Shown: positions 1 to 11,466 of the stretch, in pieces | How the letters are laid out: each line of letters opens with the position of its first letter | Numbering within the stretch: position 1 is the first letter of the stretch | From: Madurella fahalii | Taxonomy: Eukaryota; Ascomycota; Sordariomycetes; Sordariales | Assembly: GCA_029876055.1 (NCBI GenBank) | Contig: CM056874.1 | Location: 6,262,001 to 6,326,000 of the forward strand | DNA length: 64,000 nucleotides | Direction: 5' to 3' | Notes under the pieces: generated by a model | The model's database searches: none | Seen by the model: only the letters and a program-made list of their open reading frames with translations | Told to the model about the DNA's origin: nothing | Translations under genes and position numbers: made by a program

Positions 1-1822
1 CTCAAGAAAGAAGTTTTAGCAGTTGGTGCCCATGAAACTTAGGATGCAACATGGGCTATTCGAATCACATGGGGCTGAGTGTTTGCTGGTCTGAAGCTCG
101 TAGCGCAGTGGGGGAAGTGGAAGCAAGGAGGAGGATGATGCTGAGAAAACCCTAGTGTAGACGCCGCCAGATGCATGTGACTGTGATTGCGGCTAGCAAA
201 CGGCAGGAAGTGGATCTTGCAGCCGCAGTCAAAGCTCTGGAGCTGTCCAGTCCGTGCACTACTTGCCAAGCGCTTCTTGTTTTCGTGGGTCGACGATGTC
301 GCCGACCTCAAGTCGCCACATCTCGCATCGCTCCGATTCTAGTGGACCGAGTGGACCCGTCGGGTGTGTTTCTCTCGGGTATTTTTATTTTATTTTATTT
401 TTTATATTTAGACTTTTTTTGGCCTGAAAACGTCATTGCAACTACATTTGATTTTGTCCGAAATGTTTATCAAGTGTTGGAGGGTTGCGGCCCTGCCAGG
501 GAGAAACAAATCCAACCTCTTTCCCACCTCCCTTTCTTTCCCCCTTTCACTTGTCTGCCGTCAGACATCCCGGTTTATAAACCCCCGCGGCCAGGGAGGT
601 GACACAGGGATGTCGATGTCCTGCCGCCCGCTCTTTACTCGGCTTGGCTGGGTATGGTACTCGGTAGGCGGTTCCAGTCAGGGGCTTAGGATCACTTGCA
701 GTAAAGAGATCCACCAGTTATATCTGTTCGCCGTCTCCGTGTTTGCCCTCCTATTACATACCTGGTACAGTTTGTGTATATTTTCTTTTTTGGCCCGCCG
801 TCTCGGTTTTCCCTTGTCCCTTTTCGGCCAAACACATCTGTGGACGCAGCCTCACGGAGCAGCTAAGCTGTCCGAGTGGACAAGAGGACCGTTTGTTGGG
901 CATCTCAATCACGGGCGAGTCACCCGGACACTTAGACTGGCCGCATACTCCATGGTGCTACGTGGGAGTCCATCGAGGCACTGGAATAGTTCTTATCCAT
1001 CTTTGTATACCGCGGCTCCCGTCACTCCATAGCTTTCATCCGATTTCCAATACCCTTCTCCCCCAGCGTGGCGCGGAACCGAGACGCCTCTCGGTGTTTT
1101 CTTTTGAGAAAGTCTTGGTTGGGATGGCGGCACAACAAGGGTTTTAAGAAGCAGAGAACGACGAGCTGCTGTTCTACTTCTTCAGCTTGCGAGTCACACG
1201 CCAGACCCAGCTCATCGCCACCCACCTCTTACGTGGTCGATTCCGCATTCAAAAATCTGGCAGATTCATTTTGGGCAACGCAAAACAACTGAACGGACCT
1301 TCGAAGCCGGAAAGGAACAGGAAGTTGGCGAGACGGCGGTGGCGGCCCGAAAACGCACCTCATAACTACCTTGATCCTCCGCCGCAACCACAGACTACCA
1401 AACTATTTCACTTTCTGTTATGAGGCTGTGGGCCGCTTTCAACCTGCTGTGGAATCTCGTCCGACAAGCCGTAACGCTTATCGTCAGCTGTGCGCGGCAG
1501 CTTTGTATTACCGGCAGTTGTGCGAGTTTCGAGTTTTCATCCACGCTTCGCCGTTTCGGCCGCTGGGCTCCTTCACTTTTCACAAAATTGCGGCATCACT
1601 TACACGGAAGCCTTACCCCACAGCAAACAATACTGGTTTGTCTGCCAAAGTTAATTGCTTCTCTACCAATTGCACCCAGAATCCCAAGAAGCCCTTTGCC
1701 TCGAGCATAACTCAGCTTCTTTAACCCGTAACATCCGGTATGCCCCTCTAACTCCCTGATTAGCTTGGGGTCGGCCCGCTCACCATATCTTTACCAGACC
1801 TCCTGCTGCCCAAGATACTACA
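1..1822. other. Gene-free 5' part of window
   Basis: I see no supportable gene here. The open frames are short, overlap on both strands and have no recognisable motif. There is a T-rich run near 378-420, and the last several hundred bases before 1823 probably hold the promoter and leader of the downstream orphan gene. Confidence 0.5.
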
Positions 1823-3754
1823 ATGACGACCGGGATAGAGAAGCTGGAGAGGAAATTTGACCGACTGGAGAAGCTCTTTCCTTGGAAGAGAAAGGAGGCG
1901 GCATCGCTGGATATCGCTGTTCTCGAGAGCAGGCCAATAACGCCTATTCCCTTGTCGCCAACGTCCGGTGCAGATGCTCAGACATTTCCGCGCCCATCAT
2001 TCATCAGGCCCACATCTTCTCGGATGGTGGCTAGGGAGGAAGTGGCTTTCGGCCGTGATTCAATGCGGCGGGCTCGGAGCCTTCCGGAATCGTCGAGCTC
2101 GCGGAGTCTCGTATCTACAGTGACCCAAGCCCAAGGCGACAAGGCAGCCACCGACTCCGGACCGCTTGGAGGATGTCCTGAGATCCCTCAACGCCTTTCT
2201 TCTCTGGGCCCCGGTATCCCACAGAGGTCCTCGTCACTGTCTCGCTCTCCGAGCAGGATTGCTTCTCTAGCGCAGCTACTAGAATTCGGCTTTCCCGCCG
2301 CACACAAGAAGGGTAGGGATTCGTCGTCAGGGCGCCGTTCCACGTCTGGCTCTAAGTCTGTACCGCGGTCTACCTCTGTTTCCGTCTCGCAAAAGGCTCA
2401 AGTCAACCGGAAACGCTGTTCCGGAGGCGTCAAGGAAGAGACGCCCATTTCTCGACCGCATTGTCCCGATGACAAGTGTCCTTCGGTACAGTCAACCCGG
2501 CCCTCTAAATCGATGCAGCCGCATGACGAAGGAAAACATTCGGGAGTTGTTAGACAGGAAAGCCGCGCACAGCAAATTCTCCCTGAGCGCGTTACTCTGC
2601 CTAAAACCCAACCTCATGAGATAAACAATGACAATGTTGAAAAGTCTCACACGCCCAGGAGCATGAGCACCTCTAGGACTGTCTCCAAGCCAGCGTTGCG
2701 CATTTCTACCAGCTTTCCCGCACTCTCAGGAACAGCCGGCGGCAGGTTCATACTCAAGGAACCGAGTTTTAGCGAGTTTCTAACCTTGAGCGACGACGAT
2801 ATTGCTGGCGACCGTGCTGCACCTCGAGTCCAGCCTGCTGCGCCAGAGGCCCCAAGCTACTCGCTGCCCCCCAACCCGCCGGCGGTGATCCCACCCGCTC
2901 GGATCACAAGCGCATACCCCCTCCTCACGCCTTCTCCTCCACTAGCCAGTCGCCCGGCTGCCGCGGCGGCGTTCGAAGCTGCTAGAATCGCCGTGAAATT
3001 CAAGTTCGACCTTATTTACGTCGTCAATCTCTGGCCTGCCCATATGAGCCGCTCGCAGCGCCAATTCTCTCCCAGACGGTCGCCCCGTTCAACCCCAACC
3101 ACGCCCACGACCCCAACCCGAGCTGCCGCGCCCTCCGAATACCCCTCGCCCGCGTCCGATACCTCAACTGGGGAGGACAGCCTGTTCGGAGGACGCATCC
3201 CGCGCTGCAACGACGGCACCTCCCAGTGCGGCATGACCGGCCGCCTGCTAGCCGCCTACGGCCTGCCTTCCATCATGTGTCCCTTCCGAATCTCGGCCCC
3301 GGTGCACCAAAAGGTCCTACGCACCCAAGGTTGGCTCGAGTACCGCAACGATAACACCGGGCCCAGCGCCAGGGACGAGTTCGCCCGCGGATACAGCTGC
3401 TCCTTTTACACGGGCTACAGCCCCGACAAGCGACGGTGCGATGCCCCCAGCCCCGGTAGCGGCAAGCAAGAGCAGAGGGGGCGCAAAACGGGCAAAGCAG
3501 CATCGGCGGCCGCCAACCGCGGCGTCGTCTTCGCGGCCTACCGGCTCCCCCGCGGGGACGGCACTGGCGTCCGCAGTGACGCTGCCGAGCTGGCGGCGCT
3601 GCACAAGGAGGCCGAGTTCCTGGTGGATATGCTGATTGACGTGCACATGACCGAGCGGAAGAGGCGTGCTGCTGCTGCTGCCGCCACCGCGCCGAAGCGG
3701 TGTGTTGGCGCTAAGGGTTTGCCCAAGGTCGGGGCGGCGTTGCTCGCTGTCTAG
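1823..3754 (+). CDS. Orphan Ser/Pro-rich protein with conserved-looking C-terminal domain
   Basis: A single-exon frame of 643 residues that starts at the first ATG of the frame, in a good context (tacaATGac). Residues 1-330 are rich in Ser, Pro and Arg and look disordered. From about residue 380 the sequence becomes domain-like (FKFDLIYVVNLWP, then GMTGRLLAAYGLPS, PFRISAPVHQKVLRTQGW, and a YRLPRGDGTGV segment followed by an ALHKEAEFLVDMLIDVH helix). It ends in an Ala-rich basic tail. I do not recognise a named domain; the C-terminal block resembles a family of uncharacterised filamentous-fungal proteins with a possible GAF-like alpha/beta fold, which is inference. No signal peptide or membrane segment is visible. 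Reality of the gene is likely from length and domain-like composition; function is unknown. Confidence 0.8.
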   Translation: MTTGIEKLERKFDRLEKLFPWKRKEAASLDIAVLESRPITPIPLSPTSGADAQTFPRPSFIRPTSSRMVAREEVAFGRDSMRRARSLPESSSSRSLVSTVTQAQGDKAATDSGPLGGCPEIPQRLSSLGPGIPQRSSSLSRSPSRIASLAQLLEFGFPAAHKKGRDSSSGRRSTSGSKSVPRSTSVSVSQKAQVNRKRCSGGVKEETPISRPHCPDDKCPSVQSTRPSKSMQPHDEGKHSGVVRQESRAQQILPERVTLPKTQPHEINNDNVEKSHTPRSMSTSRTVSKPALRISTSFPALSGTAGGRFILKEPSFSEFLTLSDDDIAGDRAAPRVQPAAPEAPSYSLPPNPPAVIPPARITSAYPLLTPSPPLASRPAAAAAFEAARIAVKFKFDLIYVVNLWPAHMSRSQRQFSPRRSPRSTPTTPTTPTRAAAPSEYPSPASDTSTGEDSLFGGRIPRCNDGTSQCGMTGRLLAAYGLPSIMCPFRISAPVHQKVLRTQGWLEYRNDNTGPSARDEFARGYSCSFYTGYSPDKRRCDAPSPGSGKQEQRGRKTGKAASAAANRGVVFAAYRLPRGDGTGVRSDAAELAALHKEAEFLVDMLIDVHMTERKRRAAAAAATAPKRCVGAKGLPKVGAALLAV

Positions 3755-4397
3755 GTAGGGCAAGCTTGGCCATTACATTCATTACACTACACTACCTTAA
3801 GAGAAGGCCCTAGGGCTTGGACAGAGGGGGGTATCTTTCGGCAGGCTCTTCCATTTTGACCCGCCAGACATTCGAGCTTGGCCTGCCATGAATATCGCAG
3901 GGGGTGAATGAACGATGATGATGACGGCAGTATGGAGCAACGGAATGGTCTTCAGCTTTTCCCTAGTACACAAACGTAATGAGCTGATGGCAATGGAATG
4001 AGTTTATGCCTAGCAGTATCTGATTACCGTTGTGAATCGCGAGCATGAGTTTCACTGTCACTAGTATCATGACGGCCGCTATTGAGATCAGATGGCAGCA
4101 AGACTGTCACGGAACTTAAAAGGCATTGGTAAGCCGGCATGGCGCCGGTCGGTCTCTGAGGCCGCAGCTTGACTGAAATTCTCAGACCAAGCCGGATTTG
4201 ACGAATCTCGTTCGTCAAAGTAGAGGAAGCTGCATCGACTACAAGTCACGGAGAGAACCCAACGATCCCGTTTTGCATGAACCAGCAAAAGAACTCCCCT
4301 CCAGACGTCCCGATGGTGCTGAGCCTTAACGCCCCACTCCCTGAAATGCCCGTCCCTATTTTTACTCGTCCCCGTCTTCACCACCAGAGGTCCACGT
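3755..4397. other. Convergent intergenic region
   Basis: 3' flanks of the orphan gene (+) and RPL11 (-). No gene or RNA recognised. Confidence 0.5.
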
Positions 4398-5047
4398 TTA
4401 GCGGACAATGGCATCGAAGCGCTGCTTGAACCACTTGATGGTGTCATCGCGGGTGATGCGGTGGCCGGCGCCGACGCGGCTCTTGCAGCGGCGGCGGCGG
4501 GCGACGCGCTCGCCGGGGCGGGTCATGCAGCAGTAGAAGTCCATGCCGTAGATACCAATGCCGGGGTCGTACTTGATGCCCAGGTCGATGTGCTCGCTGA
4601 TGCCGAAGCCGAAGTTGCCCGTCTCGCTGAAGTTGCGCTTGCGCAGCTCGTACTCCTTGACCTTGAGGCCGCGCTCGAGAATCTCCTCGGCCTTGGGGCC
4701 GCGGACGGTGACGTGCACCGAGATCTTTTCGTTACGGCGGATACCGAAGGTGCGGACGGTGTACCGGGCCTTGCCTGGAGAAAGGAGATTCATATGAGCG
4801 AGAGGAAAGGAAATGGCGTCGATTGATTGCGCATAACTCACTGTAGACGGGGGTTTGACCGCTCAGCTGCTCCAGCACCTTGGCAGCACGGGTCAGTCTG
4901 TCACCAGACTCGCCGACCGAGATGTTCAGGACGAGCTTCTGGATGCGGAGCTCCCGCATGGGGTTCTGGGCCTTCTCAGCAGACTACGCCATCCTGTTAG
5001 CTTTGATTGATGCGTCCGCTTGCGATCGATCCAGTAGGTCCTACCAT
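4398..5047 (-). CDS. RPL11: 60S ribosomal protein L11 (uL5)
   Basis: Large-subunit protein of the central protuberance that contacts 5S rRNA. The model has three exons on the minus strand: 5047-5045, 4983-4842 and 4774-4398, giving 173 residues, the usual length. The protein begins MSAEKAQNPMRELRIQKLVL, carries the NISVGESGDRL block and the RTFGIRRNEKI segment, and ends IKWFKQRFDAIVR. Intron 1 (GTAGGA...GCGTAG) follows the start codon directly, so the first coding exon is only the ATG; intron 2 (GTGAGT...CCAG) splits the Ser codon in VYSKAR. The neighbour on the other strand is SmB, with starts 430 bp apart, so a shared promoter is likely. Very confident in identity; splice sites are canonical and the phases close exactly. 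Confidence 0.97.
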
Positions 5048-5476
5048 GGCGGCGGTGTTGTCGAAATTCCGGCACTGGGCGAATCTCAAGCTCGTCGATG
5101 CACCGGGAAGATTTGGGAAGTTGAGGCCGATTTTCCTATCCAGAATTTTGAGATTTGTGCGTGTGGGGAGCTGCTTGCCTGCCGGAAACAAATTTGGGTG
5201 GGGGACATCTGGGGCTGTGGCTAGTGCGAGGCTTGTGGCGGGGATCCTCTAAGCTACTCTACCCCGTGCTTGCGCTGTCCAAGCTTCCGCAGCCTCGCGG
5301 TCAAATTTCAGCTTGGCTCGCCTCCGCGAATCTTATCAACCAACCACCGCGCGTTGACTCTGAAAGCCTCCCCGAGTGCAAGAAGAGACCGCATCTGGCA
5401 AAGTTGAACTTTGTCAACATACAAACCCAATTTTTTGCAAACTGGAGACGCTACCCTGTAGCATCTTGCCGCAACC
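5048..5476. promoter_or_regulatory. Divergent promoter RPL11/SmB
   Basis: The 429 bp between the divergent start codons of RPL11 (-) and SmB (+). It must hold both promoters. No defined element was recognised with confidence. Confidence 0.5.
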
Positions 5477-6376
5477 ATGACGTCGACAAACAAGCAAGGC
5501 AAGATGGTGAGTTTCAGGCCCCCTTTTGACACCGCTGTGCAAGCATCAATGTTGACATCGGAGGACTGACAAGGCGCATGACTCTTAGGCCGGTTACGTA
5601 CGTATTTTTACCCTGAAATGCAGTCCTCAGTATACGACCTGGGCGCACGCGTTAACATTCGATTTTTTCCAGATCAACTACCGGATGCGGATCACCTTGA
5701 ACGATGGCCGCCAGATGACCGGCCAGGTACGCTTGCTTCTCTTGCATCCCCTCTTAGCTTGTAGCTTGCTGACCTCTGCTTCCAGATGCTAGCGTTTGAC
5801 AAGCACATGAACCTCGTCCTCGCCGATACCGAAGAGTTCCGCCGAATCAAGCGCAAGCAGAACAAGCCGGCCGCGCCTGGCGCGCCCACATCTGCTGCTC
5901 AGACGGTCGAGCAGGAAGAGAAGCGCACCTTGGGCCTAACGATTGTCCGTGGATCACACATTGTCTCTCTTTCTGTCGAGTCTCCGCCTCCCGCAGACCC
6001 CAGTGCTCGTCTGGGCAAGACGGCCGGCAGCGGCATTGCGACGACACTTACAGCTGGACCTGGCGTTGCGCGGCCTGCAGGACGGGGCGCTGCTGCCCCA
6101 ATCTCCCTCGCTGGCCCTGCGGCTGGTGTCGGAGGTGCCGCGCCACCGGCTTTCCCGACCTTTCCCGGTGCCCCTGGTTTCCCTGGTCGCGGAGGTCGTA
6201 AGTTTATCTGCTTTACCACATGGCATTAGGCTGTTTCTGACATGTCGATAGCTCCTCCTCCTGGCTTCAGCGGTGGTTTCCCTCCCGCTGGGTTTCCTGG
6301 CGCGCCGGGATTCCCTCCGGCATTCCCTCCCGGTGGAGCACCTCCCTCGGGCTTCAACCCCCCGCCGCGGAGATGA
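5477..6376 (+). CDS. SMB1: Small nuclear ribonucleoprotein SmB/SmB'
   Basis: Core Sm-ring protein of the U1, U2, U4 and U5 spliceosomal snRNPs. Five exons: 5477-5506, 5589-5597, 5673-5726, 5786-6197 and 6252-6376, for 209 residues. The Sm fold is evident: NKQGKM, INYRMRITLNDGRQMTGQ (Sm1), MLAFDKHMNLVLADTEEFR, and the Sm2-like LGLTIVRGSHIVSLSVE. The tail is Gly/Pro-rich with PPPG-type motifs and ends NPPPRR, as in fungal SmB. Exon 2 is only nine bases (GCC GGT TAC = AGY) between TTAG and GTACGT; it supplies the residues that precede INYRMR in relatives as I recall them, and all phases close. The last intron (54 nt) splits a Pro codon and has a CTGAC branch site. Confidence 0.95.
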
Positions 6377-6904
6377 GAGTCATGTCATTCGGTCTACCTC
6401 ACTGATACCCCGGCCACGATCCACTGCAGGCCTCTTGGGAGTCCTCAGCATGTTACTGCACGATGCAGTCCTCCGAGATTGAGTTGGGATCTCTGCCCAG
6501 ATTTACGAAGAATGTTTTCTCAAGGCGGCGTTCAGGGGTTATGAAAACTGCGGTTAAGGGGCGGGATTGCAGCTTGTCTTCTAGCGAAGACTGCAGCTCT
6601 TCTAGAATAGCACAAGAGCAAATGAATGAAAAGCATGGAGTTTTGTCCATGGCAACGTCGTCTGTCATGTGAAGAACCTCTCGTGCATATGCAATTCCAA
6701 TGGAAATACCTTGATGTCATCTCTTGGAACTGTCAGCCCCGTCTGCAGAAGTCGGGGGTCCGTGCGGGTCCGCTTCGGAACCCCAAATTTCTTTCCTACC
6801 CTGGCGACTCCGATCCCGAAGCTAACGTTTAAACCATCAACCCGGACCGCGACGACGTCAACGCTCACGCCCACGCCCACGCCAACGCAGGAGCAATCGC
6901 AAAA
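6377..6904. other. Intergenic, SmB to MPC1
   Basis: Holds the SmB 3' flank and the MPC1 promoter. No other gene recognised; the open frames on both strands lack coding character. Confidence 0.5.
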
Positions 6905-7769
6905 ATGGCCGCCTTTGTTAAAGCTATCAATGCAAAGATCAGGTCGCACCCTGTCTCTGACTACATCTGCTCTACACGTACGTAGCTGCATTTTCCGTTG
7001 CGCACCCATTCTCAATCTCACCGGCCGTTCATCGGACAACCCCCGATTCCTCGGAGCTGTTCTTGCCAATGCGCCTGTGCAATGATAGAGCTATTCGTTT
7101 CCCAAATATCTCTATTCTCCATAGCACCTTCTTGCAAGATTGAGGATCAAATTGGGTGTCTCTTTGACGGCCAATTGCTTGGTTCCTGACGACATCGTCC
7201 AATGACACATGCGCCGGAGCGCCTCGTGTCGCGTGCTACGCATCATCGAGCCCCAGCTAACCAGATGTTTCTCTTAGACTTTTGGGGCCCCGTCTCCAAC
7301 TTTGGCATCCCCGTTGCCGCCGTCATGGACGCCCGGAAGAGTCCCGAGCTGTACGTCGTCTCCCCTTCACCGCCGCCGGCCTTGCGTGACAGAGCCGCTC
7401 TGCCGGACTGCCGCTTCCCACACCCCGCAAACCACCCGATTCTCATCCATTCGGAAGCCAATCGTCTTACATAAACCTCATGCTGACTCTGTCCCATCGT
7501 GTAGGATCTCCGGGCCGATGACCTTTGCGCTCTGCGTCTACTCGGCCACCTTCATGCGCTACTCCCTGGCCGTCACCCCCGCAAACTACCTCCTCTTTCT
7601 CTGCCACTTTGTCAACGAGGGCTCCCAGCTCACGCAAGGATACCGCTACCTTCAGTGGCATAAATGGGGCGGCAAGGAGAAGGCGGCTCTGGAGGGCGCC
7701 GTGCAGACTGGGAAGGAGACGGCCAAGGCGGCCGAGGACAAAGCTAAGGAACTCGTTGGCAAGAAATAG
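6905..7769 (+). CDS. MPC1: Mitochondrial pyruvate carrier subunit 1
   Basis: Inner mitochondrial membrane protein that, paired with an MPC2-type subunit, imports pyruvate into the matrix. Three exons: 6905-6977, 7278-7350 and 7505-7769, giving 136 residues. Diagnostic sequence: STHFWGPVSNFGIPVAAVMD, then ISGPMTFALCVYSATFMRYSLAV and NYLLFLCHFVNEGSQLTQGYRY, matching the two to three membrane helices of the family. Exon junctions split His (C|AC) and Leu (CT|G) codons and keep the frame. Intron 1 is long for this window (300 nt). The tail after the last helix is charged (KEKAALEGAVQTGKETAKAAEDKAKELVGKK region), longer than in yeast. It lies 3.7 kb upstream of the other pyruvate gene, pyruvate carboxylase. 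Confidence 0.94.
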
Positions 7770-10700
7770 GGGATGTGACCATGGCGGTGGATTTTGGTTG
7801 AACGGGCAGGGCAGAAAAGGAGATGTTGTACCATCATTATCCTTCTGGTCTTTTTCTCCCTTAAAAGGTGTTGATGGGTTGTGGGCTTGATCAATCCTAG
7901 AGTTCAGGCGCTCGGTGGCGACGGGGTGTGCGTTACGGGGTGTACATCAAGCACGGCGCGTAGGTTGCTTAGGCCAAGGGGTTGAAGGCAAGGATATACT
8001 TGCGCGTGGTTTGCTCGTCGTATGGGACGGTGAGGTGGAAGGCACATGAGGCCATGGCCTCCCCTTAAGATTTCTTAGGTGTCGGTTCGTTCTCGGGCTG
8101 ATAAAAGTAGAGCATTGGCTTCGAGGTTGGACGGATAGCAATGATGTAATGCCTTGGAGGCTCTTTTGGGAACGCCTTGCTGTTTGTGACAACCCGGAGT
8201 TGCATTGTTTTAGATTTGCCGAACGCTAAGGTAGGCAGATGCCATTGCTGGTTCTTACCTAAACATACGACTTTCAATTAAGTGCCCATTGTTTTCGTGG
8301 TTTTAGGCAGATGTTCATTCGCATCAAGAAGCCACTTCCTCCGCTTTCTTTTATGCTCGCCCTCGCTGTACTTCAGCAACCACATGTAAGTAGTAGGGCG
8401 CGGTCGTCGTTAGCGAGTTCAGCCTGCCGTTTTAGCTTGTCGTAACCGGACGGGGTAGGTCATAGGCGGCGTAGGTCCCTGCATCACGCATGTCGGGCCT
8501 CGATTTGGCCTTACTTAAAGACTCGCACTAGTTTGGGCGCATTTGACGGTTTTGTGGCCGCCTTTGGCCGTCACACTTAGCTAGGTGGTTCGCCGGAAGA
8601 GTGTTTCTCGGCTGTAATTCATTAGAAATGCAAGGCGTTAGCTTCAAACACGATAGGGGAGAAATCAGAGTGTGCCGAAGCGGTTGTAAAGTTGGGTTGT
8701 AGGCCGCAAGCCAGGTTCGATGGGGTGGAACGAAGTTATTTCCTCGACTGCGGCTTACGGATGATTGAAGCGTTTCCAACTTGATTTGTCCGAATCCGTG
8801 ACCCAATTGCCCGCGGCCTTCAATTAGAGTCGCTCTTAACAATCAGGAGTCCGAAAGAGCCGACCATTGTCGACACTAGAAATAAACAACAATCACCAGC
8901 TAACTGGCGGTTATGAACCGTCCTGTCACTTGTCTGGTTATACACGGCTCAAGGGTGGCTCAACACTCTTGGCATCAAGTTTCCAAACACACGGACCAAT
9001 GGTGTTGTGTGCTTGATAACAAACTGATCCAGCACAAAAACAAGTGCAACTCAGAAACTCAGATCAGTTCCTCCCAACTCGCTTCAGACTTAATTACCTA
9101 CTGTAGTAGCGAGTTGAATCGAGGCAACGGCAGCAAGATGAAATGCCAAGAGTGATACGTGAACATCGACAAATGAATGCTCCGGCTCCGGCGCTTGGCA
9201 GACTGACGACCGCCGTGGGGGCCCCAAAGAATGTCTCATAAAAAAAGCCCGGACATGAAATGCAATTTTTTTACCTTTCATCTCATGCGACGGTAACTCA
9301 CCTGACGCAAGATCTGAAGCTAACGAAATGCGGTACGGCCGCTTCCAGTTGCCCTTCTTCCAGCTACCACAATTCAGTCCTTACATAATGAAAGAGCTAA
9401 CCGGCCCATAGTCGGATACCGCATTCAGAGTCGCGATTCCTGCCTTTTCCGCTTGCAGAAACAAGCCGTATGATGGGGTAGGTCTCGTGACAGACGTGCG
9501 TCTCCTTTAAATTGCGCACCGTGAGGAGTAATACAGATACCGCATACTCAGGGCTGTAGCAAGCCGCTGTGCTGATCCACGGCCCCGTCTTGGCAGACCT
9601 GGCACAAGGCACAAACGGCAATGGGTGCTGGGCAGCCGGGAAAGAGACGGGATTCTTCATATTTCCCGTCCAGATCCGCATGTCGTGACGGCTCGTTCTC
9701 GACCAGGTCCGAACGGCTGACGATGCAGGAGCGGCGCTTGTTGCGCCTCCGCGATATTGCCAAGGCAAGGACCTTGTTTGGGAAATGGTGGGGGATAGCC
9801 CTTCACATTCACCACTTACGACGCTCAACTGTCCCCGCATTAGATCGCAAGCTCGGCGACATCTGGGGGTTCGCCGCTGCTATTCCCGAAATCTCGGAAA
9901 TCTCTAGACGTCTTTGGGTACCTAACTCAACTTATCCTCGGCTAGACGAAAACAACCGACAGACCACTGTCATGGGCGCCATGGGAACATCTGATGGTGT
10001 CCCGGACGTCGGCGACCACAGGCATTGGCATGTTGGATGAACGCTGTAGAGGTGCGGCCATTCCACGCATGCTGGTGAGGATATCGACGGCTTTCCGGCT
10101 GACCCCCATCGTATTCCTGCGGGAGTATGGGGGTTTCTCTTAATACTTGGCAGAAAGACTTACACAACGTCTTCTGTGGTTGGCTAGGAGAGCGGTTGAC
10201 TCGAAACGGGCTCTCCAATCCGACTTGAGGTGCATCTGCAACCGACAAGCCGTCCCCAACTTGCATTAGGCGCAAAGCTGGCGAGGCAATCGGCTTGAGA
10301 CTACGTACAGCCGAGTTACCGAGTCCCAGCTGCCCCGCTGGACTCAAACATCGGAGACACAGGGATGAAAGTGGGATTCCTCTCTGGTGCAAATTCGCGC
10401 CGCCTGTCAATTGAGAATTGTGTAAGCTCCGATAACCGGCGTCCAATTGGCTAGTGCTAGATATCTCGGAAGCTTGTCAGGCAAGGCTGGCAGGCGCCTG
10501 GCACCCGTGCACTATCAACAGCAGCTGCCAAGAATAGGAACGTGATCAGTCTTCTCCATTAGGCTCGAGGTACCTTCCAACAGCTCCGAAGAATCGATAT
10601 TTGCCTCGGACATGAGAGTCAATCGCTGACCATCGGCGGGCCCCTGCTACTTCTCAGTCAAGTCCGATTGGAGGAGTCGGACAGAGTTCATCTAAGCACA

Positions 10701-11466
10701 TTATAATGCGCTTGGGACGCAGCAGATTGTTATCGCAGGTAGGTGTGCGTACCACCCAGGGACATGTACAGTACATACCTCGGACACTTACCCAGTGCCG
10801 CCGTGAAGCATGGGGCACCTGTGACCGCACAGGAGTTGGGGCTCGATTCCACGGAAACCTTATGTTGGGATCCCAGTTGAGTGTGATGCGTTTAAACCTT
10901 TTCTGGTTCCCACTTGGCAGAGAAGCTTGACAAAGCTGCCCGGCCCTGGGTTAGAGGGACTGCCCTGCTCCTCTTGCTCCTAGGAGAGACAAAATCCCCT
11001 CATCCCCCCCTGGTCCTGTGGTTTGCCAGGAATTTTCCTTTTCTCCCTCATACCCTTCCTTTGCCCCATTGGCAGCTCCTGCGCCCCTCCAGCTGTGTTT
11101 TGCAGGACGCTGCTGCTTGGAGCATCGCTTGTTACACCCAGTCGTTGTCCTCCCGTCGTCCGTCTTGCATTGCCAAGCTGTCGAGTTACCATTGTCACAG
11201 GGAAGCTAAGCCCTTTTATTTCTTTTTCTCTTACAATAATAGCCGGAGCTCCAGCAGGGCATCCCACCCACTCAACCTACCCCACCATCGCATCGCGTTG
11301 CTACCCCGCCGTCACCGTCATACCCTTGCGAAACTGCAAGTCGCGCGCCAACCTCCCCTCCTAAAGTATCCGCCCGTCTTTGTTTCTCTTCCTCCTTTTT
11401 TCCTCTTCCCTCCATCGGCCTTCCTCTTTGCAATTGACGGTCAGACCGCGCAGCAATTGAGTCATC
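7770..11466. other. 3.7-kb interval without intact gene
   Basis: Apart from the possible relic at 7959-8515 I see no supportable gene. The frames between 9397 and 10446 on the minus strand have no recognisable motif and no plausible splicing partners. From about 10950 the plus strand becomes pyrimidine-rich, as expected for the promoter and leader of the pyruvate carboxylase gene that starts at 11467. Confidence 0.45.
7959..8515 (-). pseudogene. Possible decayed coding relic
   Basis: Reading the minus strand from 8515 downwards gives coding-looking pieces in successive frames: MRDAGTYAAYDLPRP, YDKLKRQAELANDDRALLL, MWLLKYSEGEHKRKRRKWLL, then MQLRVVTNSKAFPKEPPRHY with IAIRPTSKPMLYFYQPENEP, and finally FHLTVPYDEQTTRKYILAFN. 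They are separated by stops or one-base shifts without obvious introns. This looks like a gene that has decayed by indels and nonsense changes. I do not recognise the family. It could also be chance; no protein match was testable. Confidence 0.3.

Noticed and set aside
436..1710. Several overlapping plus-strand frames of 74-198 codons
   Set aside because: They lack domain-like sequence and overlap in all frames; better explained as promoter and leader DNA.
9397..10446. Minus-strand frames of 147 and 158 codons
   Set aside because: No coding-like composition, no motif and no consistent splice model.
7770..11466. RIP-mutated transposon in the 3.7-kb gap
   Set aside because: The base composition is not strongly AT-rich, and I saw no terminal repeats or transposase motifs.
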